From positions 1,512 to 43,130 of the forward strand of contig JH155640.1 of NCBI GenBank assembly GCA_000226015.1: a stretch of DNA of 41,619 bases, given 5' to 3'. Shown here piece by piece: positions 20,701 to 32,700 of this stretch. Below the pieces are notes generated by a model. That model did no database searches and was not told the DNA's origin. It was given only the letters and a program-made list of their open reading frames with translations. The stretch is from Mnemiopsis leidyi. Taxonomy: Eukaryota; Ctenophora; Tentaculata; Lobata; Bolinopsidae. The translations under genes and the position numbers were made by a program. Every line of letters starts with the position of its first letter. Position 1 is the first letter of the stretch.

Positions 20701-23700
20701 TTAATGTCGCACGCGCACCAAGCACTTGATAACAACATTCGGGCCAGATCCTGCCGAAATTCTGCATAAATTCCGAATTTAGTCGATTTGCCAGAATCAC
20801 ATACCGCGAAAATATATTTTGCACGGTAGGAAAAAATGTTTCCACGACTATATTTTCATTTTTAAATAGAACTATAAATTCCTCGGCAAGCTTTCCCATG
20901 TGAAAAACTACTATAATGCCCAGGTTATTGCCGCTGTGAACTGAAAAAAATAGTTTATCAACAGCGAAAAGTTGTCAAAATTATGAAAAAAAGTTTGGTT
21001 TTGACTCTGCATTAATCAATATGACAAAGTTTTTGAGTTTTTGGAGTATATTTTACTGATTATTTAAATTATGTTCGATTGGGTTCATACTTTGTCTGTA
21101 CACTTCACTAGCTACATTAACCTTGATAAAATTTTGTTATCGGAGGTCAATTTTTTCAAAAATTCCAATGTCCATTTGAGGGACAGGACTGAGGCCATTT
21201 TCTTCGGAAATCGGGACCTGAAGCCGTATCAATTCTAGTCGAGCGAATCGAGATGTACAATTTTTAATTTGATTTTCTTATCAGGTTCAGCAGGAAAAAG
21301 TCGTTATTCTCTCATTATGCGATAAAAATACGGGAAAAGGACCAAAATTTGCGATTAAATTTCAGGTTTTCTGAAAGCAGATAAAAATTCGTCCTGCGAA
21401 CCAACAAAAATAACAATTAACCGTAAAACTAAAAAATAAAATTGGCGTGCAAAACTTGCAAAATATAATTTAAAAAAGTATCGTTGTTATAAGGACAAAA
21501 TTGACAATGAGTTATAAATAGAAGTTGTATCAGGTAAAATATAAGTATAAATAAAACGGTTGTATCAGTCGAGATACCTGTACTGAGTGAAGAGATTATC
21601 TGACTCTTCCAGTCCAAAGTCTTGAAGATACTTCTGTCTGAAGGCTAACACTGTGTCAACGTGAGTTTTGTGTTTTACAGCTAACTCCAGTGCCCTGAAA
21701 AGTATGTTGGTAAAGTGCCTTCACTGTAGTCTGTACCGTCCAAATATATAAAAAACACAAATCGTAACAGGACGCCAAAATCGTCATCATCCATTAACCA
21801 TGTCACGAAGTTCCAACAGAAATTTTCTAGCATCTATGCACTTTAAGTTTCTCTAGGTCTAACCTGTTCCATCTGAAGAGGTCAATGTTGAGTCTAATAG
21901 CTCGATAAACCAACCCTCCTTGTAACAAAGTGCCTTCAGCTTCTCCGGTCTGCTTGCAAAACAGAGACATTTCAGCATTTCGAGCGGCCTTGTTTGAGAT
22001 GTCCTTGATGTAGGATATGTACTCGACTTTCTCTGTCTGGGAAAAACACGTCGTCACTTTCTTATAGTTCTGGAACTTTCGTATATAAGATATAAAATAT
22101 AGAATATTTAACGGATTCAAAATGGTTTTGGTGGCTGCATAGGTTCATTTACTTAGCAACCTCACAGTCCATGAGACTAAATTTATGATAAATTTGTTTC
22201 TCACACTGCTCTGTACTCTTCGTTCATGAATGACCAAAGCTTAAGGAATGCGCAATTCATTTATCAAATTAGATTGCAAGGATCCAACAAAAACATCACC
22301 TCGGCTCTTTTCTTCCAGATGATTCGACAGAACAGTTTCTCAAAACATCCGGGTCACAACAAACTCATTTATAAAAAATTACCTCTCGCTCCCTTCACAC
22401 AAGTCCGCGATTTTTCGTAAGAACGCTCTGGAATATTACGGCCCATACCTCGTTGATGGCTGCGTACGCTATTTCGGCCGTGTTGAGTTCCTTGGCGGCG
22501 GTTGCCATGGCAGCGAGACTGGCCCAAAGCGCTCCGTCCTTGACGAAGCGACAGAGACGAACAGCATCATCCCAGCTCGTCTTAGAGACATAGTTTTGTA
22601 AGATTGTCGGGTAAGGACTTACACTGCGGCAATGATTACTGTCAACTTTTTGTCTGTAAAGCATATGCCAATGTAATCATTTCATAGGCCTAAGATATTT
22701 GCATCACATCCCTAAAAATCTGTAGATATCCTGTTCTAATGTTCTATTTTTAACTCGATCAAAATTCAAATTTTCCTTCAAGTTGAAAGGAAATCTTAGT
22801 TTTGATCGAGTTAGAAATTAAACTTTTAACTTACGCGGTGGACACAAGACTCCCATCGGATCTTCTCAAAGTACAGTGATGTCCCAGAAAACTGACAATT
22901 TGAGGATTCTTACCAAACTCCCTGAAATTTGAGAAACTTGATGCATAGTGATTTACAGTAACGCAGTGATGTACAGTGAAGCACAGTTATGCACAGTGAT
23001 GTACAATGATGCATAGTGATGCACAGTGATGTACAGTGAAGCACAGTTATGCACAGTGATGTACAATGATGCATAGTGATGCACCGTGATGTACAGTGAT
23101 GCATAGTAATAGACAGTGATGTACAATGATGTACAGTCCCTAATGACCGCAATATAGTTTTGGTAAGTAACACTTGTCCTGCCAATAGAATGAACAAAAC
23201 TGACTTACCCTGCGTCCTTGTAAACTTTGCTTTGAGGCAGAAGTTCTGTGTCGATGTAGACTGCTCTGGGGTAGTACCAGACTGTAAATCTTCCATCTTG
23301 TAAAGCCGAGAGCATGTTGGTTGTGTCGTGCCACATCAGCGTCGTAACCATGCCACCTGCATAGGGGACAGTTTTTTTCTCGAAGTGTCGCAAATTGATC
23401 TTCAAAGCTATTTAGTCATTAAAGACAGTAAATTATAATATCAGCAAGTTATTCCCGAATTCTGTGGCCTGCCTAATTTGCAAATTCTTGGAGATAACTT
23501 CCTGGAAAACGGCCAAATTCTGTATGATTTTAATTTGGGTCAAGCTTCATGATAATATCAGTAAGTAAATCACCGAATTTTGTGGCCTCCCTAATTAGCA
23601 AATTTTGGAGATAACTTCATGGAGAATGGCCAAATTCTCTGTAAATTCCGGTTTAGCTTCAATAACATGCTAACTGCTAAGTTCTGCTAAATTTTACATT

Positions 23701-26700
23701 TTGGATTCAGGGGTCGTTCACATATTACGTAATCAGCTTGGGGAAAGAGTTGACCAATCATTACGTAATATTTCAACGAACCCTTATATCGCTGATGATG
23801 TGACTGTGAGTCTTTTTAGGGTAAAAAGTCAAATATCCCTATTTGGAATTATAACTAGTAACAAACAATTTTCCAAGTCTAACTCACCTAATTTCTTGAG
23901 TTTTGACAGCGGGTTACTATGCCGGATCTGGATGAGAAATAGGTCGTTGTTCTTGTCCGTAAAACCTAGGCACCGTTCATTAGTATGACCGTACTGATCC
24001 AGGGCGACGGTAAGGAGTTCCTGTGAGTGGTACAGAGGCTTGTCCGTAAGTTCTCTTCCAGTGTTGATGTCGAACACGTGGTACGCTGAAACAAGATTTA
24101 GGGGTAACATCGCAGTATGAGACTATGGGAGAATCTATATAAATTATAAAAATTATATAAATTAGGAACACATCGGTAGATAAGTAGATACGATGGAGCA
24201 CCTGCACAATTAATTAGTTAAAAACTATCACTGAGCCGATTGAGCAGGAAGGATTCAGGTTCAATCTGTTACCTCCTGACTTGGAAAGGTGCGCCCTAAC
24301 AACCTTTGATCAAGTAATGAAGTAATTTCATTTAAATTTGAGGGGGTAAGAATACCACGATTTTTGGACGATTTCGCATTATTAGTCAGGGTGTCCGTGT
24401 TAATGGGTTTAACTAGGGCCATATATATGCAAATTTCAAGGTGCCGGATGGTAGTTCGCACCCTAGCCTTAAGTATTTCTGTAAACCCAAGAATCTCATA
24501 TTTGAGGTACTAGATACCATTCATGTCCTTTTTGAAATCATATTAAGCCAATGAATTTACAAGTTAAATCTTTCCGTGCCGGCCATGAAGAAGGTCAAAA
24601 ACAGAATTCAGCAATCATTCTGTAGAGGGATAATCGTATAAATTTTGGTGAAAAGTGCTGATAACCCGCACTAATAAGGTTAGAAAATTCTTCAAGATTG
24701 ATAAATCTATACTGTGAAAAACTTCTAGAACAAATTTTCGAGCCTTAGAGAAATTTGAGGAATGATTCTAGACGAATGAGCTCAATTTTCACAATTTTGG
24801 AAGGGCTTGATTCAGTTTATCACAATTAAACAAGACGAAAATTGTATTTATAGGCACCTGCTCCAGATGGCAGAATAGAGAATTCTGGAGTTTATAATTT
24901 CTATTATAAGTTTATTTTAAAGCGTATTCCGACAATAGCTGTGAACATCACGTAGCCGAGCAGATAGATAGCCCCGATTTGGACAGTATTATGCCAAGCG
25001 TTCAGTTAGACCAACATACCGGCTTTAACTAGGCTTTAGTCAATATTTTACTGAAACCTTCATTCAAAATCCCGCTTTTTCTTTACATACCGAAACAATA
25101 TCATCCAATAAACGCAGAAGAAGGTATTACTATTAGCCATTACATAATTTTTTGACTGATTAATTACCTCTGCTGTCTCGACTGTCTACCAAGACAAGAG
25201 TGTCACTGCTGACGGCGATGTTGTTCACGTTCAGAGAGTCAGTTCTGATTCCACTGTACTTTGGAGAGCAAATTAGGCGGCCTTCATACGAGTACACGGA
25301 CAAACCTGGAGTTAGGTTTTGCCGTCGTAATCACGGGAAAACAAGTGAGGGATAAAGGATAAATGATGAAAAACAGAATTTGCGAGGTTTATTATTGTCG
25401 AGGTAAAAAGGTTTGTTGTGCAAGGCTGAATCCAGTCAACTAATTATAAACCTTACTCCATTTCAAACCTTGAACTGAGTCGACGATAAGGAAAAGTTTC
25501 CTAGCAAGAAGAATAGCACTTGTGGTAAGTCCTTTCAGGTCGAAGATTAGAGGAGTGTTCCAGTTAGAAGTACTGTAGATAAGACATTGGGAGGAAGTTG
25601 TGACAACTAGGTGGTCCCATCCTGGCAGAGATTTATTTTTATTCGACATTTTGGGAAACAGGAATCTCAATGATTAAATGCAGCCGGGCTAGCCATTGTA
25701 TAATTAGAGACCAAAAATTAATGCCTTATTCATTTAAGTCTACCAATATATCTCAAAATCATGAATGCCTAATTTCTCAAAACAAAATACGGGTGCTATT
25801 GATTAAAGCTATCAACGAGGAAGGTTGAACCCCCCCCCTACAAAAGTTTCAAAATTACCTAAACTCATTTTTACCACCCTGTCTCTGAATTCCAGCTGGT
25901 CTTTTGTGTTGTTGACAACGTCCTCTACCAATAGAACTTTCTGGTGTTATAAAATGTTTAGAAACATTAGAATAGTCGTCAAGAAATTTAGATCCTGAAC
26001 ACGGCCTCGGCTCAAAAAGTAATCTACAAAAAATAAGGCCACACACTCACCTCTTCTTGAAGGGTGACGACAAGATGTTTCCACTCAATAGTCTGATTGA
26101 CAACTCCAGCAAATATCACGTGACCGTTGCCACATCCCCCCGCTACCAGAGTGCTGTCACGTGACCAGTCCAGCGAGTAGATTGAGCCTGTGTTCGGCTT
26201 GTCCAGGCTGTAACACCACTGCGGTGGGTTTACTTTTGAGAGTTGTTTCCTAATTTAAAATTTTGTTTGATCGTCGGACAGCGGCATTTTGTCTTCCACG
26301 TATTGATGTATTGGGAACCTATATTTTCGCTCAATTTCATTTGTCATTACTAACTATAGTTAACCCATCTAGCTTTTGGTCATGTGAGCACAATGAAAAA
26401 TGGTCACAGATTTTCATTTACTACAGAGGTATAGGTCAGTGAGCAGCTCGGGAAACAGAATCTCTAAACATTTTATCAAAGTGACAATTCTATTTTGTGG
26501 GTTTGATTGTTAATATTCCAGATTTTTCTTATTTTGAGATTGTTGTGTATTTTATAATGGTGACAAGAGAGTGACAGAACAAGAGAACGTGACAAAAAAC
26601 GTGACAAGAGACGTGATAAGAGACGTGATAAGAGACGTGACAAGAGACGTGATAAGAGACGTGACAAGAAAGGTGATAGGAGGGTTTGAGTCATAACAGG

Positions 26701-29700
26701 TCACAAAGTTCTATACAGGGAAAAATAAATCCTATTACACCGTCACGAAAATATGATCTAAATTCTAGAACGACTGATGATGTGGGAAAGTAAAGTATTT
26801 CAGTGTGTCTCATACACCCTTTTCTAGCTATCGTTGGGCAGATGGGCTTTCCTGGATAATTTTAAGAATCAAACACTGCTTCAACGCGCAGACTTAAGAC
26901 TATGAATGTTCTTATGTTTGTTATGTCAGGACCATGACGCCATGATAACAGTTTGGTAGTTACAACAACTCCATATCAAATGTTTTTCCTCGTAGTTCGC
27001 GCTTTAATAGACGACATTCTTTTAGATGTTGTAGACCGTAATGATAAATGAGAAGAATATTAAATTTGAATTATCATAATCCTGTAAAACAGGTTATCTT
27101 ATAAAATTCAATTTATAAATATAAGAGTTATAAATAGATTAAGGGGCTCAAGTCTTATGACAATCGTGCCCGGCCCGTACTATTGTTTTTAACTTACTTT
27201 AAGAGGAATTTTAAAACACCACAAAGCAAAACTGACTGGATTGGATCCAGGCAGTTTTTAGATTGGAGCTTTGTAAAATAAGATAAACTTCGCCAAAACC
27301 CCTTCCCTTCCGAGAATCTGCTAGATCTAGTTTCAGCGTTCATTTTATTTATTCTTTAAATTTTTCAAATATCTTAAATAATTTTTGTCTAAATTCTCTG
27401 TTCAATCATAGTTACCATTGTTGCCAAAGTTATTAAGGTTAGTAGTTACACACTGCAGGAACCTTAATTTTACTTTATTTATCATATCATGATATGTAAC
27501 CGACTAAAAATTGAGATTAGCCAATTTATTTTTCATTAGTCGTTGCTGAAATAAATATGTTAATAAATTGGTTAGAAAATCAGGATATTCCGCTATCACG
27601 CAAATAAAATCATCTGATTATGCGTAAAAAAATTGCAAAAACCCTGAAACTACATAATACGGTCGTGGTTGCATAAGTATTTCCGATCAAAGTGCTTGAT
27701 AGATTGTTGTCTGTGGGGTTCTGGCCATCTTCAGTAGCATTATGTCCTCAAGCCATGTCAAGAATTCTAAGAGGATTATTAATAAAAGTATTTTCAACCG
27801 AAAAATTACTAATAAAACCTTGAGATTCTTAAACGAGAAATTTCCCATTCCATGTTTGATGTTTAGTTTTACACTATAAACATAAAGTAAAAACACAAAT
27901 TCTCGATAGGTTTTATTAGCCATCAGGTTTAGTTCGATTGATCTTCAGCGATGAAAGTTAAAAACGGGCAAGCCTGTACCAAACATCATTTTTCTCTATT
28001 TTTACATAAACTCTCCGAAACTTGGAGTAATTTTTAATTTTTCTGCGGATTACCCCATGAATACTGTCACGTGTCTTCACGTCACCCACCTTGCAAATCT
28101 TTCTAATTTTAAACATTTTCACGTGAAGAAGCTTGTCTTCCCATCGCCTGTCACGTTTTATTCCTGATCCTAAGTACTTCATTGTTCTGATTTCATACTA
28201 TCACAACCTGGCTCTACCATTTCATTGTATTAGTGTTGATTTAACTGCATTAGTGTAGCTGCATTGGTGTAGCATTAATTTGAGATTAAATTACATCGTT
28301 TGGTTTCATCTTGGGAAATGTATCAGATGGTTCCATACACTGGTGCGTTTGGCTTGGGTTTACCGGCCGAAAATTCGCCTGCGATATTTCTTAAGATATT
28401 ACAGAATCTTGTCTACTCAACTGATGACCCGTTTCTGACCCTTCTTATAGCTTGTTACTTGACATTTTGTCTTAAAATTATTTTAACTAATCGAATTTTC
28501 CCTCATGTAATCACCATCAAACTCCTTTTAAATTGTATACCTGTAATATGTATGCATGACATTTATTCTTAGTTCATTTGCTTGCTTTTTGCATCATATC
28601 TGCATATCTCATGTCCGTTAACATTTTACTGTCACTAACATTGATACAGCAAACAGTTTAGAACTCGCAACGTAATTGTGGTTAGTCACAGTTATCCCGC
28701 CAATAAAGAACTGAACTATAAAAATCATAAAAGATTCCCGGGCATTCCTTTTTAATCGGATTCAGATTTTCCGTGGGAACATCAGAAGGCGGAATCACTC
28801 AAGATTTGATTCACAGTATGTTTAAACTTTGCAGCTTTTAAAATAATGAATTTCTGAAATACTGTACTACTTATCAAATCAAATAAAAGCCTAAATACTG
28901 ACCACGAAATGCCTTCATGTTTATTGTTTAACTCCACGTGCGTTCTTATTCAAATCTACAGCCGGACCATGATCTGGCCCTGTTAAAAATACTCACGCCT
29001 GACTTGTCGCATAGTCTGAGTGTGTTGAAGGCTCCGACAGCAAACATCTGGCCGTTAGGGGACCAGGATACTGACATGATGGGGTAATGGTGGGGGTGTG
29101 AGGCGAACAGAAGGCGACCGTAACTGTCCCAAACTTTGTATTTTCGATCTTCAGCTCCTGTAGGGATAGGTGAAATGTTAGGTAAAAAGTGAACTTTAGC
29201 TGAGGAAATAGTAGAATGTGCCTGTGGTAGTGTGGTTTAGAGTAAAATGACGAGCTGAGGTGAGAAAGGGAGCTGAGGCTTCAAGGAGTCTGGAGGCAGA
29301 GTGTGTGTAGCTTAAAACGTTAGAAGGTGCATCACACCCATGCATCAAATTAAAATGTTCTCACTCTTATGAATAAAGAAACTAAGAACTTTCAATTAAG
29401 AACTTGTTAATTATTCTATAGACATGAAGAATAGTAAGACCAACGTTTACTTTTACCTGATACGATGAGATTGTTCACAGAACTCCAGTCGAGTTTCATG
29501 ATCAGGCCATCGTGCCCCTTCCACTGAAAATTTGTTGGAGATTATATACTATAAAACCTGTAGGTAACTTGAATCTTGATTGCAGGTCAAAATCAGCGGA
29601 CATATCAGGCTTCTTGGAAGGTGCCGTTGGTTGTCAGCAATATGATGCATACTATCAAACTTGTTCAGCAGGTGTTTCAAGTTTGGCAAGAATTCACTAT

Positions 29701-32700
29701 AAATATATATGATACAAAACCGGTAGGGATCTTGATTTGATATCTTCCGGTCATATTATCTTATTATGAAGACAGTTGAATACGCTAGAATTTTCTCGAT
29801 TTTCCTAGAATACTGCGGAATGACAAGGTGCATCAATCCCAGTCGGGATCATTTCTAAAAATACTCGTACAGTCATCCAGTAACGACATTATGACGTTTC
29901 TGTAACTATTTTTACCATGAGGACAGCTAAAAATAAAGTATGAAACAAAGATTTATAGATAAGTCTTCAATCATTCCAACCTCAAGTCAGCAACTTACGA
30001 CAATACGACAAAAGCAAAAGAATGTTGGAGGTCGTTCCCATATTCCGTGATATGTGAACGAATTCTCACCTGAGTTGGCTTTGCTGAAGGAGACAGCGGT
30101 TTGATGATAATCTGTTTTCCACAAGCGTAAAGAATTTGTTCGCTGTCAGGTCCCCATGCTACTGAGTATACCGGTGTACCTAGGGCAACTTACGAGTAAA
30201 CGTTAGAAACTTTTGAGCAAACTTTAGAATCTTGTGAGCAAACGTTAGAATCTTGTGAGCAAACGTTATGAATTTGTGAGCAAACGTTAAAAACCTTTAA
30301 GCAACATTAGAATCTTGTGAGCAAACGTTATGAATTTTTGAGCAACGTTCGAAACTTGTAAGTAACGTTAGAAACTTTCTGAGCAAACGTTTAAGCTTGA
30401 AGGCAAACGTTAGAAACGGGCTTGTTGCGTTAGTAACTTGTGAGTAGCACTAGTAACTTTTTAATACTTTCAACACTACTGTTACACAAATAATTTGAGT
30501 GTTATGTCCTGATGATGGTGTTGTTACACAGAAATATATAGATGAATTGATATTAAAATCTTATGTCTATCACTCGAGTCAAGAAGAGAATAACAAGAAC
30601 CACGTTGAGCTTAGTTACTTGGTAGTAACGTTCTTAGTAACTTGTGAGTAGCACAAGTAACTTGTGAGTAGCACTAGTAACTTGTGAGTGGCATTAGTAA
30701 CTTGTGAGTAACGTTCTTAGTAACTTGTGAGTGACATAAGTAACTTGGGAGTTAGTAAACGTACACAAAATGTTTAGCTAGAAAGAAACTTGTGTAGAAA
30801 CGTAGATACTCACCGACTTGAGCTAGAGTAGAACGTAACATTCCCGACCTAGACCATATTTTAACCTGTCCATCTTCTCCAGCTGTCACTAGAGAGTTGC
30901 CTGAAACGTTTGCGTGTGTAAATCCCACAACCTCCAGTTCTTCCGAGAAAACATCGGACACTTGGTAGTAAACACCTGACACTTGGTAGTAAACGTCAGA
31001 CTCAGACACTTGCTAGTATAAACGTCAGACACTTGCTAGTAAACGTCAGACTCAGACACTTGCGGGAAAAGAAAAAAGGCGAGAAGAATAGTCAACACTT
31101 CCAAATTCAAGTTCAACAGGAACTTGAAAGTCAAATTTAGCAGTTAGCACTCTAACAACGTTGACATTTAACGAACTATTTAAGTCTTAACTTGTAGATA
31201 AAAGCTGGATTGTTTCTTACCGTTTTTGCTCCACTTAATGGCGATAACAGCTCCGTTGTGGGCCTCAACACTTTTCTCGAATCTTCCGTTCTTTGAGACG
31301 AGATGGAATTTGCCTGACAAAAAGAAAAGAGGGTGAACGACGCGAGGGGAATGAATAAAAACTAAACAATAAATCATCAATCAACATAATCATTATGATA
31401 ATAAACTGGCTCTCATATTAAGAACTAAGTACTAAGATTACCGTCAGTAGTCCCCAAAACGAATACTTCTGACGCGGACTGTCTGCCTCCGACGTTGCTG
31501 GGAAACCAAGCCATATCTGCCGGGTAGACACCGTCTGGTAGTTTCGTTATAGCAGCTGTATCTCCGGTCTTCGTGTTCCACTTTAGGATTGATCCCTCGT
31601 CCCTGGGTAAGAACATTCATCATTCCAGAATTTTCAGCTTGTCGGTGCTGGTCAAGAGACAAGGAGCTATCAACGATCAACATTCGATTATTACGTACGT
31701 TTCAATTCTACAACATGTAAGTGCGTGCGCGGTAACGCGCATTTTCACTAGTTGCTGAAAAAGCAATCGTATCACAAAATTTTGGTTCGGCGGCCTTGTT
31801 TCCATGGAAACTGAAAATAATGATGACTACGGCAGCGCGACTCTCGACAAAGAGGGTCGAAGGATTTAAATCTTAATCTCAAAATCTTTTCAAAACGTCC
31901 CATATTTACTGAGCCAGGGGATTGGAATTTGGATGTCTATTTAGAGAAACAAGCTGATGACTTACAGAAAGTGGTGTGACACAGCTCAGACAGCTACAGT
32001 TAATTATCATTCAAAATGATTTAAATTACTTTTTATGGTATAGTATACTTTGAATTTAGATTCAATGAAACAATTCTATTGTTCCAAAAAAAGTTGAAAT
32101 CACCCCTGACAGGTATCCTCCCAAAAGAGAGCCTGGCGCCAAGGTCCCTCGACTACATACAATTATTAAAACGCTCTCTCTATTCTAGTTAATTATTCTA
32201 TAGTAGTTGAAAGTATCATAACTTTACTTACTTAAAGTAAATATATACTATTCTTTGTATTGTATACAATAACGTGCAATGTACAGTGTAGTTTGCAGTT
32301 TGTACCTTGTAGATTGTACCAACAATTCTACCGACTACAGTGTATTGGGCAAGGTAGCACTGGTTGTATTTTAATGGTGAAAAGCAAGATTGAACTTGGT
32401 TATGAAGTTTGAATTATTTACAGTTCCAATATACTTTTTCAGCCGCTTGTATTACAGTGAGTCCTGACTTTGGTTTCTTGGTAAACAGCTCTCAACTTAC
32501 AGCTGTTTATGGAACAGAAGTAGACTATACGTGTAGACTATACGTGTAGACTATACGTGTAGACTATACGTGTAGACTATACGTGTAGACTATACGTGTC
32601 CTAAAGATAGCCTAGAAATAAAGAAGGGTGTAAAAGTAGTTTGTACAGCTGGGGAAATCTTACTGTCTTCTGAAAATGTTTTACCCTGCGTAATTCTCCC

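Noticed and set aside
22498-22511. GTTGCCATGGCAGC, a near-perfect RFX X-box
   Set aside because: It is coding sequence of IFT80 exon 15 (Ala-Met-Ala-Thr), far from any promoter, so it is probably coincidence.
22939-23137. CRISPR-like regular array
   Set aside because: There are no spacers; it is a continuous 10-bp tandem repeat in a eukaryotic intron.
22910-23296. 128-codon minus-strand ORF with repeated HHCTSLCIT
   Set aside because: It is produced by the 10-bp minisatellite fused to part of IFT80 exon 13 in the wrong frame.
26476-26694. Minus-strand ORF with repeated SRLL
   Set aside because: It is the translation of the 12-bp minisatellite inside an IFT80 intron.
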